NCBI RefSeq assembly: GCF_019710635.1
Contig: NZ_JAIFZS010000042.1
Location: forward strand, 1-64,000
Direction of reading: 5' to 3'
DNA length: 64,000 nt
Origin: Mycolicibacterium xanthum
Lineage (GTDB): Bacteria; Actinomycetota; Actinomycetes; Mycobacteriales; Mycobacteriaceae
Shown: positions 1-8,104 of the stretch, piece after piece
How the letters are laid out: the number at the start of each line of letters is the position of its first letter
Position numbering within the stretch: the stretch's first letter is position 1
Translations under genes and position numbers: made by a program
Notes under the pieces: generated by a model
Seen by the model: the letters and a program-made list of their open reading frames with translations, nothing else
What the model was told of the DNA's origin: nothing
Database searches by the model: none

Positions 1-799
1 ATGAGGGAGCGCGGCATGAACGTCTGGGGTGAGATCTACCCCTACGCCGCCGGGTCGACGGCCCTCAACGCCGTCTTCCTGGAACCGGAGATGTGGGTCG
101 AGACTCTCGGCCACCGGTACGAGGACACGATCCAGGACGTGGCGACCGGTGAGTGGTACACGCAGCAGTCGCGGGAGGAGATGCTCGAGAAGGAGCCGAC
201 GCGGGCGGTCCTTGTGTTCAAGATGCCCGAGTCGGCCATCGTCGACTGGCTCAGGCTGCCCGGCGTCAGCGTCGTCACCGACGGCATGCCGATGGTGCCC
301 GACGATGGCCTCAGCTGGGAGACGCCCTACGAGGAGCTGCCCAACACCCACCCGCGGGCGGCAGGTAGTTGTGCCAAGTCCCTTCGCGTGGCGCGGGAGC
401 ACAATATTCCACTGATGCAGGTCGTCGCCATGACCAGCTACAACTCGGCCTGCCACCTGGGCGAGATGGGCTTGACGGCGATGCAGGAACGGGGACGCCT
501 ACAAGAGGTAATGGTCGCTAGAGCCTCCCGTCTTTGACCCACAGACCGTCACAGACAATGCGACGTACTCCCACGCCACGCTGCCGTCGACCGGCATTCC
601 CTACGTCATCGTCAACGGCGCCATCGTCGTGCGGGATTCCGAAGTGCTCGAGGGTGCGAGTCCGGGCGAGCCGATCCGATTCGAGCCGGCCGAAAGCCGC
701 GCCACGTCGCTCAGCGTCGAGAGTTGGACGAAGGAATACTATTCTGCCCCGGTCGATTTCGGTGGTGGAGTGCCGGGCTCACAGCCTGTCATTCACTGA
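1..799 (+). pseudogene. N-acyl-D-amino-acid deacylase (amidohydrolase superfamily), frameshifted, 5' end outside window
   Basis: The frame open from base 1 reads like the C-terminal third of a D-aminoacylase or N-acyl-D-glutamate deacylase: it has VVTDG (residues 91-95, the usual metal-binding Asp segment), THPRAAGS, and the MTSYNSACHLG and QERGRLQE stretches. At about 517-530 the frame breaks: the first frame stops at 535-537, while frame 2 continues without a gap as VFDPQTVTDNATY...GIPYVIVNG, the typical end of this family, to a TGA at 797-799. One small indel therefore separates two adjoining parts of one gene. The enzyme would release D-amino acids from N-acyl derivatives. The true start lies left of the window, so the first Met here is not evidence of a start. 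A sequencing error is possible. Confidence 0.75.
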
Positions 800-914
800 C
801 TTCTGCGCCGGAGGACCTGAGGATCGTGCCTGTTCGGGAGCGTGGGTGCGACGACGGTGACAACTCGGGGCGGTTCATGCACCCCCCACTGCGGCAAAAG
901 TATAGGTTCGTGGC

Positions 915-2165
915 ATGTCACGAACGTTGATCGTTGGAGTGCAGGTGTTCGACGGACACGTCGACGACCTGTCCGGACCCACAAACGTGCTCGTCGACGA
1001 CAACGTGATCTCCGCGATCGACGCAGCCCTCAAGCCGGCCGACGAGGTAACCGTCGTCGACGGCGAGGGCGGCGTGCTGACGCCGGGAATGATCGACAAC
1101 CACTGGCACGCTTTGTTCGCCACGCTAGCCCAAGCCGATCTGCTCAGCGGCGATCTGAATTTCGTGCAACTGGTTGCGGCTCAAGCGAATCGGGCTGCGC
1201 TGCTTCGAGGGTTCACGACCACGCGAGACGTGGGTGGGAATGTGTTCGGCTTGAAGCGCGCCACCGATCTCGGGGTGGTGGATGGGCCGCGGATCTATCC
1301 GTCCGGACCCTTTATCTCCCAGACATCCGGCCATGGGGACTTCCGCGGACCGTATGAGGTTCCCACCCACCCGTGCGGTGCGCTCGACTACTTCTCGACC
1401 GCCGGGATGACGCTCATGGCCGATGGTGTCCCTCAAGTCCTGTTGCGTTGCCGAGAAGCGTTACGGATGGGGGCAACGCAGCTCAAGGTGATGGCCGGTG
1501 GCGGGGTGTCTTCGCTGTATGACCCGCTCGACACCCGTCAGTACACCTTCGAGGAGATGGCCGCCGCGGTCGACGTGGCCCGCAGCTGGAACACCTATGT
1601 TGCAGTCCACGCCATGAATGACGCATCGGTGCAGATGTGCCTCGACGCCGGGGTCTTGTCGATCGAACACGGCTTCCTGCTTTCCGAAGAGACCCTGCAG
1701 ATGATGGCCGACAAGGGCGCATGGCTGAGCATCCAACCCATACTCGACGATGAGGACGCCATTCCTTTTCCCGATCCCGTCAGCCGTGCGAAGTTCGTGG
1801 AGGCCACCAACGGCACCGAGCGGGTCTACCGGACGGCCAAAGAACTCGGCATGAAGATTGCCTTCGGCACCGACACTCTCTTCGATGCGGGCCTTGCCGA
1901 GAAGCAGGGAAAGCTCGTGACCAAACTCGGGAATTGGTTCACCCCGGGTGAGGCCCTGAAAATGGTCACCCATGACAACGCGCAGCTGCTCAAGCTGTGT
2001 GGTCCACGTGACCCCTACCCGGGAAAACTCGGGGTGGTTGAGGTGGGTGCCCTTGCCGATCTGCTCATCTGGGATGGCAACCCGCTCGCCGACCTGTCTT
2101 TGATTGCCGACCCGCAGACGAATCTGCGCATGGTGATGAAGGACGGTCAGCTCTACAAATCGTGA
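915..2165 (+). CDS. metal-dependent amidohydrolase family protein
   Basis: A 416-residue protein of the amidohydrolase TIM-barrel superfamily, closest in style to imidazolonepropionase-like and prolidase-like hydrolases. Metal ligands can be placed: HWH at 63-65, Lys191 in QLKVMAGGG (candidate carbamylated lysine), His232 in AVHAMN, His252 in IEHG and Asp320 in FGTD. The C-terminus has the usual small beta-domain ending in MVMKDGQLY. The length is normal for the family and all expected ligands are present, so it is probably active. The substrate cannot be deduced. It follows a broken deacylase of the same superfamily by 115 bases in the same direction, which suggests a former amino-acid or peptide catabolic cluster. 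Confidence 0.85.
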   Translation: MSRTLIVGVQVFDGHVDDLSGPTNVLVDDNVISAIDAALKPADEVTVVDGEGGVLTPGMIDNHWHALFATLAQADLLSGDLNFVQLVAAQANRAALLRGFTTTRDVGGNVFGLKRATDLGVVDGPRIYPSGPFISQTSGHGDFRGPYEVPTHPCGALDYFSTAGMTLMADGVPQVLLRCREALRMGATQLKVMAGGGVSSLYDPLDTRQYTFEEMAAAVDVARSWNTYVAVHAMNDASVQMCLDAGVLSIEHGFLLSEETLQMMADKGAWLSIQPILDDEDAIPFPDPVSRAKFVEATNGTERVYRTAKELGMKIAFGTDTLFDAGLAEKQGKLVTKLGNWFTPGEALKMVTHDNAQLLKLCGPRDPYPGKLGVVEVGALADLLIWDGNPLADLSLIADPQTNLRMVMKDGQLYKS

Positions 2166-2286
2166 TCACGCGAAAGCGCAAAGCCGAGACGAGCTCCGTC
2201 GGCCGGAGGGTTTGCACCCGCCGCAGCGAGTTCTTCGCCCTTGGTGTCGTAGCGCGCCGATTGCCCTTCGTGTCAGGCTGTCGGAC

Positions 2287-3090
2287 ATGACGTCAATGCT
2301 GCCCGAGGAGGGCGAACATCTGACGACAGGCTGGGAACCTGACCTTCCCGCCGGGGATTCACTGGTGCGCCAGGCGGTGTTGGCACATGTCGCGTGGGCC
2401 GATGCGGTTGCCCGGGCCGCGGGCGGCACCGTGGTCGAGCGGCCGGGCTGGTCCGGTGGTTTCGGTGGGACGTCGTCGCCGATGCTCAACTGGGTGTTGG
2501 TCACCGAGCCGCCGCGGGACTGGGCTGCCTTGATCGGCGACATCCGCGACTACCAGCCGGCCGATTCACCGTTGCTGGTCATCAGCCCCATCCCGACACC
2601 CGACTTGGCCCCCATGGGCCTGAGCCTGGTGGGGCATCCACCGTTGATGTGGCGGCCGACCAGCACAATCACAACGGAGCCGGCCACGAAACTCGATGTC
2701 CGTCAAGCGGTCTCGCCGACCGAGCTTGTCGACGCCGAACGAGTCCTGGTCGAGGGTTACCCGCTGCCCGAACTCGCCGAGGACTCCGGCCTCAACTTCT
2801 ATCGCCCAGAATTGCCGACCGAGACGTGCCGGGTATTCGTCGCCTACGACGGCGTGACCCCGGTGGCGACCTCGGTGGCACTGTCGGCCGCCGGAGCCAC
2901 CGTCGTGGAGAACGTCGCCGTGCTGCCCAGTGCGCGGGGGCTCGGGGCGGGAGCCGCGATCACCTGGGCGGCCACTGTCGCCTGGACCGACCAGCCGGCG
3001 GTGCTCATCGCGTCCGACGACGGTCAGCCGGTGTACGAACGGCTCGGCTTTCTCCGACTGGTCCGATGGACGTGTTGGATGTGTGCCTAG
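2287..3090 (+). CDS. GNAT-family N-acetyltransferase
   Basis: The C-terminal half carries a GNAT fold signature: VENVAVLPSARGLGAG (motif A, with the R/Q-x-x-G-x-G/A acetyl-CoA loop) and DGQPVYERLGF (motif B). The N-terminal half is unlike standard GNATs and may be a family-specific domain. An upstream in-frame Met at 2212 exists, but the ATG at 2287 starts the first well-structured segment (267 residues), and the codons before it are Arg-rich and look untranslated. The acceptor substrate is unknown. The gene stands alone between the amidohydrolase and a toxin-antitoxin-like pair. Confidence 0.7.
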   Translation: MTSMLPEEGEHLTTGWEPDLPAGDSLVRQAVLAHVAWADAVARAAGGTVVERPGWSGGFGGTSSPMLNWVLVTEPPRDWAALIGDIRDYQPADSPLLVISPIPTPDLAPMGLSLVGHPPLMWRPTSTITTEPATKLDVRQAVSPTELVDAERVLVEGYPLPELAEDSGLNFYRPELPTETCRVFVAYDGVTPVATSVALSAAGATVVENVAVLPSARGLGAGAAITWAATVAWTDQPAVLIASDDGQPVYERLGFLRLVRWTCWMCA

Positions 3091-3160
3091 CTTAGCTCTG
3101 GTTCCTCTCCAAACGCCGCCATGATTGCCCATTGTGGGAAAGTGGGAATATACTGATTTC

Positions 3161-3391
3161 GTGACTGAACCGGCGCTCATCGAAACCGACGCACGCAGCC
3201 GTGCAGTTCTACCCGGCCTCCCCAACCAGCGCTTTCTCATGCGGGTCAACGAAGACGGCAGTATCCTGCTGCAGCCAGCCCGGATCGTCACCGACGCGCA
3301 ACAGGAGTACGACTCAGATCCCGAACTGCGCGATCTCCTCGCCAGGGCTGCTGCGTCCCCGACGGTGCGCCGTACTCGCCGACGCCGCTAA
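3161..3391 (+). CDS. probable AbrB-type antitoxin
   Basis: A 76-residue protein read from GTG at 3161. The segment SRAVLPGLPNQRFLMRV followed by EDGSILLQPARIVT resembles a SpoVT/AbrB swapped-hairpin DNA-binding domain, in which a short strand-turn unit is followed by a conserved G-x-I-x-L-x-P turn. The rest is an acidic helix and a basic tail (RRTRRRR) that could bind the partner or DNA. The in-frame ATG at 3125 has no clear family support for the extra 12 residues. The stop codon at 3389-3391 directly abuts the ATG of the next gene, which is typical of type II toxin-antitoxin operons where the antitoxin comes first. Confidence 0.6.
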   Translation: MTEPALIETDARSRAVLPGLPNQRFLMRVNEDGSILLQPARIVTDAQQEYDSDPELRDLLARAAASPTVRRTRRRR

Positions 3392-3655
3392 ATGAGCGCC
3401 GACGCCGAGTACTCAGAAGTCGCCGACTCCCAACTCGACGAACTGGAGCGCGCCCCCGACGCCGACCTCTACAACGCCGTGCTCGACACCATCGAGCTGA
3501 TCTTCCGACTGCCTAGCCAGGCCCACGCCTTATCGACGGACATCACCACGAACGAGGGCATCCGCCTCCGACTGCCGGTAATCGGGCACCCGCCCTACAA
3601 GGTCTTCTGGTCAAGCGACGGCCCCCGGATCGAAGCCATCTTCCCGCACCCCTGA
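3392..3655 (+). CDS. probable RelE/ParE-like toxin
   Basis: An 87-residue basic-acidic mixed protein with the order expected of a RelE/ParE fold: N-terminal helices (VADSQLDELE...LYNAVLDTIELIF), then beta-strands ending in HPPYKVFWSS and PRIEAIFPHP. The C-terminal strand-rich part resembles the core of ribosome-dependent mRNA interferases, but the catalytic Arg/Lys/Tyr set cannot be assigned with certainty. It starts immediately after the antitoxin stop codon, so the two are almost certainly co-translated. I infer a type II module from size, order and coupling; a fused function other than toxicity is possible. Confidence 0.6.
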   Translation: MSADAEYSEVADSQLDELERAPDADLYNAVLDTIELIFRLPSQAHALSTDITTNEGIRLRLPVIGHPPYKVFWSSDGPRIEAIFPHP

Positions 3656-4112
3656 ACTGCCCTCAGCCGGCTACGATGGTCTGACTATCCGTTCGAGCAA
3701 CCGTGAAACCGCCAGGGAGCGAACGAGATCCGCAAGCACCTCACGGCCCGACAGTCGAGGACGCATAGAGGAAGCCGCCGTGAACCCGGCTGTAGGTTCT
3801 CAACTTCCGTGTCATAGCCCGGTCTCCCGAACTGCGATAACGCAGGTTATCTCACGTCGTGTCATCCGGGTTTCGTCTCAAGTTCGTGTCATTTTCTTCA
3901 GCGGCACCCCGTGACGAGCCAGGCCGGAGGCCGAAATCGTTCACACCGATCAGGCCAAGTCGGCCATGGCTCTGTCACGTGACAGTGATGGGATCACAAC
4001 GTGACGTACCGGTCCAATCACCAAACACCTTCTTACACAGGGCTTCTGGCCCGCATCCGCTGCTCCCCGCCGCTGCAGTCCACCCGGCCGGTTTCGTCAT
4101 TCGGTCACACGG
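3656..4112. other. gene-free stretch with CGTGTCAT repeats and a CACGTG palindrome
   Basis: No credible gene is seen in these 457 bases. Three copies of CGTGTCAT lie at 3808-3815, 3858-3865 and 3885-3892, all in the same direction. Repeated GTGTCAT motifs near one end are reminiscent of termini of IS21-type elements, but no transposase is nearby, so this may be a remnant. A perfect 14-base palindrome, CTGTCACGTGACAG, lies at 3972-3985 and could bind a regulator. The region separates two toxin-antitoxin-like loci. Confidence 0.4.
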
Positions 4113-4751
4113 TCAGAAGTCGTACGCAGGATCGGTATCGAGGATTCTGGCGAACATCGCGACCAGTCCGTTGAGGTCGGAGTCGGCGCGCGCGGTGTGG
4201 CACGCGCTGTACAACTCAGTCTGGTCGGTCTTGTCCCAGTCAATGCCGGCGCCGCGTTCAGAAAGGAGGAGATCGAAGAACTCGCGTGTCGAACGGCCAT
4301 TGCCCTCACGGAAGGGGTGGGCGAAGTTTACGTAGTCGTACAGGTACCCCACGGTGCGCGCGAGATCGGGATCGGGAACCGCCGTCAGCTTCCCGAGCCG
4401 GTGGACCTCTGCGGCGACATGGTTCATCGGTTGGCCGATGTTGCCCGGCGGACAGAAGGACTCGTCGCCCTTCTCGATGCCGACTGTCCGCAGATCTCCG
4501 GCCCAGATGTACACATCCTGGAAGAGTTGGCGGTGGATTGCTTGCAGGAACGCCAGATCGTACGAACGCTCACCCAGAAGCTCTGGAGCTTACCGCAATT
4601 CAATGATCCGGGCCTCGACAAGATCGTTCTCCGCGTCTTGCAACGCCTCGACCGTCCGGGCACCGACGCGGTTCCTCAAGACAGTGGTGCCGGGGATGAA
4701 GTAACCCTGCCAGTTCCGCGCTGGGTCACCGGTGTCCCAGGGGTGCGGCAC
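4113..4751 (-). pseudogene. Fic-domain protein (toxin), interrupted by an in-frame stop
   Basis: Read from the GTG at 4751 the minus strand encodes a Fic protein of about 212 codons. The Fic core HPFREGNGRSTR (the HPFx[D/E]GNGRxxR motif that binds ATP and carries the catalytic His) is intact, and so are the upstream LAFLQAIHRQLFQDVYIWAGDLRT segment and the N-terminal part. One TAA at 4592-4590, in ELR-stop-APELLG, breaks the frame. Both sides remain in the same frame, so only one codon separates it from a full-length gene. From the ATG at 4514 only 133 residues including the Fic motif could be made. Family role: transfer of AMP to target proteins, commonly gyrase for short FicT-type toxins. 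The upstream gene overlaps the region of its start and encodes the antitoxin. Confidence 0.8.
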
Positions 4752-4762
4752 TCCCGGTCCGC

Positions 4763-4948
4763 CTATTGGACGTTGTACCGGCGGCGGACGCGCTCCCCCA
4801 ATTCGGCGGCGGTAATGGCCCCCCGGGCGTAGGCGTCTTGATCCTCGCGGGTGGCATCCGTGCTGCGCGAACCCTCGAGCTCACTGCTGCGGCGGATCGA
4901 CCTGACGGCCTTGACCCGCCGACGCTGCGCTTCTTGCACCTCAGTCAC
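4763..4948 (-). CDS. VbhA-type antitoxin of a Fic toxin
   Basis: A 61-residue protein from GTG at 4948, preceded by a GAAGG ribosome-binding sequence about 10 bases upstream. It contains SSELEG, which fits the (S/T)xxxE(G/N) inhibitory helix motif of class I Fic antitoxins; there a Glu blocks ATP binding in the Fic active site. The rest (ATREDQDAYARGAITAAELGERVRRRY) is the usual VbhA-like C-terminal helical part. An in-frame Met at 5128 would add 60 residues without family resemblance, so I prefer the short form. Its stop lies 11 bases upstream of the chosen start of the Fic gene, consistent with an antitoxin-first operon. It appears intact although its toxin gene is broken. Confidence 0.75.
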   Translation of the reverse strand: MTEVQEAQRRRVKAVRSIRRSSELEGSRSTDATREDQDAYARGAITAAELGERVRRRYNVQ

Positions 4949-5244
4949 CGAAACACCGCCTTCAGTCGCGTAACCCTCAGGATAGTCGACTCTTCCGACA
5001 CCGCGACGAAACTGCACGGCACCGCCGCCAGCCGGCAATGGCAACGCCAAGCCGACTACGGCGACAACCTGATCTGGGCTGTTGACCTTGTTTAACAATA
5101 GGGTGCCGTTTGTTGATCTTAGTTGCATCTCGACAGCAGCACCACCACCGCCGCCGGCTTTCGAGGCGTTCGGCGCAGACGTCGACCGCCCTCACATCGT
5201 GACCCGCGCAGCAGCAGCAGAGAGCGCGCAGCACCCGCCGCGCC

Positions 5245-7608
5245 CTACTTGGCCATGTTCGCAAACCGCGACAGATGCAGCTGATGCGCGACGGTCACCG
5301 TCCTGGTCGGCCCGTTCCGGTGCTTGGCCACGATCAGGTCCGCCTCACCGCCACGCGGATCGTCGCGCTCGAACGCGTCCGGGCGGTGCAGCAGGATGAC
5401 CATGTCGGCGTCCTGCTCGATGGCGCCGGACTCACGGAGGTCGGCCAGCATCGGCTTCTTGTCGGTGCGTTGCTCCGGCCCACGGTTGAGCTGGCTCATC
5501 GCCACCACCGGCACTTCGAGCTCCTTGGCCAAAAGCTTGAGCTGGCGGGAGAATTCGGAGACTTCCTGCTGGCGTGACTCGACCTTCTTGCCCGAGGTCA
5601 TCAGCTGCAGGTAGTCGATGACGATCAGGCGCAGGTCGGCCTTCTGCGCCAGTCGGCGCGCCTTGGCCCGGATCTCCATCATCGTCAGGTTCGGTGAATC
5701 GTCGATGTACAAAGGCGCTTCGCTGATCTCGCTCATCCGTCGGGCCAGCCGGGTCCAGTCGTCGTCGGTCATCCGGCCCGACCGCATATCGGTCAGTTTG
5801 ATCTTCGCCTCCGCGGACAGCAGGCGCATGACGATCTCGGACTTACTCATCTCCAGCGAGAACACGATGCTCGACAGGTGGTTTTTGATCGAGCAGGACC
5901 GCATGAAATCCAGTCCGAGCGTCGAGTTGTGGGTGGGCACCATCGCCCTGCCCGCCAGGTACATGTGATCGGTGTTGTCGACCTGCACGCAGCGCACCGG
6001 AACGCTCGGGATCGGCCGAACGTCGACAATGTACCGCAGGCCGTGCCGTGCCGACCAGGCTCCGGCCCGTCGTTCCTTGTGCAGGATGGCTTTTCGTTCG
6101 AGGCCGAAGACAACGTCGTCGGTCGTGAAATTCAAGGTATAGGTGGTCGAGGATGCTGCGGTGCGTCCACGCACCCGCTTCGTCATCGTCTGGCAGCGGT
6201 AGCCCAGGCTGACGATCAGTTCCGCAACATCCTCGGCGAGACGCCGGTTGGTGACCGAGAACTGGACCGACCCGCTCGCCGTCACCGTGCCGTCGATGTC
6301 GAGCAATCCGGCCAGCAGCGATCGCCGCTGGGACTCCGACGCGCGTAGATACCCGGCCGGAATGTGCTTGTCGTTCAAGAATCCGATGGTCCGCAGCCTG
6401 CCCTGGAGCGTGCCCTGCTCCCCCGCTTCGATCCCCTCGGCCTCGATGCGCATCGTGATCTCGGGGTCTGCCGTGGTGAGCTGGGCGGCCGCCGTGGTGC
6501 CATCGCCCAGCCACGCACCGAGCGTGTACGGCGGCACCAGCAGATCGCGGTCGGGTGACTGCAGCGCCGATGCGTTGGCCACCGAGTGGTTCAGCCGGCG
6601 GTCTTTCGTCGGGCAGCGCAGCGTCGCGGCGATCTCACCCGTCGTCCGGACCGCGGCCGGAATGGACGCGCCCCGCCGCGACGCGCGCGTCTCGGTGAGC
6701 CACTGGTGCTCCCGGTCGGCGACGATGACGGTTCCGTCGGAGAACTCGACTTCGTAGCACGGCCGCCCGACCATCACGTCGGTGGCCGCGACCACCCGCG
6801 TGGGATGCCCGTCGGCGCCGATCAATTCGTCGCCGACGGCGACCTCGCCCATCGTGGTCCACCCGGCCGGTGTCGGCAGCGGGGTGTCCAGCGCCAGCGC
6901 CTTGCCCATACCCGGCCGGGCCGCGACGACGATCATCTGCCCCGGGTGCAGCCCGTTGGTCAGCTCGTCGAGCTCGACGAAACCGGTCGGCACTCCCCGG
7001 GAGATGCCACCCTGGGACGCGATCGCGTCGATCTCGTCCATGGTGGGCTGCAGCAGCTCCTCGAGCGGCACGAAGTCCTCGGCGGTGCGCCGCTCGGTGA
7101 CGTCGTAGATCTCGGCCTGCGCGCGGTCCACCACCTCGTTGACGTCGGCGCCCTCGGCCCCGGCGTAGCCGTACTGCACGACGCGGGTGCCGGCCTCGAC
7201 CAGCCGGCGCAGCAGCGCCTTCTCCGAGACGATGCCCGCGTAGTAGCCGGCGTTGGCCGCCGTCGGCACCGTCGAGATCAAGGTGTGCAGATACGGCGCT
7301 CCGCCGACCCGGCGCAGCAGACCGCGGCGGTCCAGCTCGGCGGCGACGGTCACCGCATCGGCGGGCTCGCCGCGGCTGTAGAGGTCGAGGATCGCGTCGT
7401 AGACGAGTTGGTTGGCGGGGCGGTAGAAATCTCCGGGGCGCAGCCGCTCCAGCACGTCGGCGATCGCGTCCTTGCTCAGCAGCATGCCGCCCAGCACGGC
7501 CTGCTCGGCCGCGGGATCCTGGGGTGGTTGACGGCCGAAATCCTCGCTCGGCGGGGGCTCCATGTCCGAGCGATCGCCCGAACGACCCAAGTCATCGACC
7601 ACAGCCAC
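5245..7608 (-). CDS. dnaB: replicative DNA helicase DnaB containing an intein
   Basis: DnaB unwinds the chromosome at the replication fork. The N-terminal domain (QPPQDPAAEQAVLGGMLL onward), the linker and the RecA-like ATPase are present, with the DnaB segment SLEMSKSEIVMRLLSAEA and the C-terminal QLNRGPEQRTDKKPMLADLRESGAIEQDAD. The P-loop reads RPGMGK then STLGLDF, but a 325-residue intein separates the Lys and the Ser (5926-6900). After splicing about 462 residues remain, the normal size. The ORF opens at GTG 7620, but an AGGAGG lies only 2 bases before it and 14 before GTG 7608; GTG 7608 also matches the M. tuberculosis start (AVVDDL). Upstream is a 480-base gap with TGTGGAT motifs. Confidence 0.95.
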   Translation of the reverse strand: MAVVDDLGRSGDRSDMEPPPSEDFGRQPPQDPAAEQAVLGGMLLSKDAIADVLERLRPGDFYRPANQLVYDAILDLYSRGEPADAVTVAAELDRRGLLRRVGGAPYLHTLISTVPTAANAGYYAGIVSEKALLRRLVEAGTRVVQYGYAGAEGADVNEVVDRAQAEIYDVTERRTAEDFVPLEELLQPTMDEIDAIASQGGISRGVPTGFVELDELTNGLHPGQMIVVAARPGMGKALALDTPLPTPAGWTTMGEVAVGDELIGADGHPTRVVAATDVMVGRPCYEVEFSDGTVIVADREHQWLTETRASRRGASIPAAVRTTGEIAATLRCPTKDRRLNHSVANASALQSPDRDLLVPPYTLGAWLGDGTTAAAQLTTADPEITMRIEAEGIEAGEQGTLQGRLRTIGFLNDKHIPAGYLRASESQRRSLLAGLLDIDGTVTASGSVQFSVTNRRLAEDVAELIVSLGYRCQTMTKRVRGRTAASSTTYTLNFTTDDVVFGLERKAILHKERRAGAWSARHGLRYIVDVRPIPSVPVRCVQVDNTDHMYLAGRAMVPTHNSTLGLDFMRSCSIKNHLSSIVFSLEMSKSEIVMRLLSAEAKIKLTDMRSGRMTDDDWTRLARRMSEISEAPLYIDDSPNLTMMEIRAKARRLAQKADLRLIVIDYLQLMTSGKKVESRQQEVSEFSRQLKLLAKELEVPVVAMSQLNRGPEQRTDKKPMLADLRESGAIEQDADMVILLHRPDAFERDDPRGGEADLIVAKHRNGPTRTVTVAHQLHLSRFANMAK
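5926..6900 (-). mobile_element. DnaB intein with LAGLIDADG homing endonuclease and class 3 (WCT) signature
   Basis: The insert begins with Ala (ALALDTPLPTPAGWTTMGEV), so it lacks the usual Cys or Ser nucleophile, and ends in His-Asn before Ser of the extein. Counting the Ala as 1, the class 3 triad can be seen: Trp67 in DREHQW (block B), Cys304 in VPVRCVQVD (block F) and Thr323 in VPTHN (block G). Class 3 inteins, first described for a mycobacteriophage Bethlehem DnaB, use the block F Cys as first nucleophile. The centre carries two LAGLIDADG motifs, LGAWLGDG (about 127-134) and LLAGLLDIDG (about 195-204), with both acidic residues kept, so the homing nuclease may be active. It sits in the Walker A loop, so unspliced DnaB should be inactive. 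M. tuberculosis DnaB also has an intein in this gene. Confidence 0.92.
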
Positions 7609-7620
7609 GCTGAGCCCCAC

Positions 7621-8038
7621 CCCCTCCTGTTCGCGGTCGAACGCAGTTTCGAATGACGGTCTGCCGTGACTGTAGGCCCAGCCCCCGACAACCGATCACC
7701 GCGGCGGAAACTGATCCCGCGACGGCTCACGCTAGACGTTGCTGGGGGGGAATCAAGTCGGTGTTGTTGATGAACGTGTGGATGGCGTGTGGATAGGTCT
7801 GGTCGGCGATGTTGAGTCGTTGGGGAAAACCTGTGGATCAACAGCGTTGTTCATCCCATTTGCGCTGATGAACGCACCATAGGCCGGTGCGATATCTGTG
7901 GATGGGAAATTCATCGGCGTGTCGTCGCCGGTAGCCGTTTCGGGCGTGTTGTGTTTCGGGTCGGCGCCGGGCAGGTTAACAGCCGGTTGCCTTCGCTGTG
8001 GCGACTTTGCCGGGAAATGTTCGCCACCGGGAAACGGC
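7621..8038. promoter_or_regulatory. dnaB upstream region with four TGTGGAT motifs
   Basis: No credible gene is seen here. Four copies of TGTGGAT lie on the plus strand at 7777-7783, 7788-7794, 7832-7838 and 7897-7903 (full nonamers end in GG, AG, CA and GG). They differ from the DnaA-box complement TGTGGATAA at one or two of the last two bases. The first two are 11 bases apart and the third is 44 bases further, whole helical turns. A direct repeat TGATGAACG occurs at 7768-7776 and 7866-7874. I infer a regulatory region for dnaB, possibly bound by DnaA. A 95-codon open frame on the minus strand (7753-8040) is low in complexity and not believed. Confidence 0.5.
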
Positions 8039-8078
8039 AACGGCCGGGCAAAGACCCTGTGGTCCTCGCCCGGCCGTT
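8039..8078 (-). terminator. stem-loop after rplI
   Basis: An 11-base perfect stem, AACGGCCGGGC at 8039-8049 with GCCCGGCCGTT at 8068-8078, encloses an 18-base loop that can itself pair GACC with GGTC. It starts 27 bases past the rplI stop codon. No T-run follows, which is usual for mycobacterial hairpin terminators. It probably ends the rpsF-ssb-rpsR-rplI transcript. Confidence 0.7.
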
Positions 8079-8104
8079 CCTGCGCTGTTGCGGCCGAACC
8101 GCTG

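Noticed and set aside
2001..2014. GGTCCACGTGACCC as a parS-like site
   Set aside because: Shares only the CACGTG core with parS and differs in the flanking bases that ParB reads.
4197..4832. 211-codon plus-strand open frame
   Set aside because: It is antisense to the interrupted Fic gene, whose conserved motif settles the strand.
7753..8040. 95-codon minus-strand open frame between rplI and dnaB
   Set aside because: No ribosome-binding site that fits, low complexity, and it overlaps the TGTGGAT motifs and the rplI hairpin.
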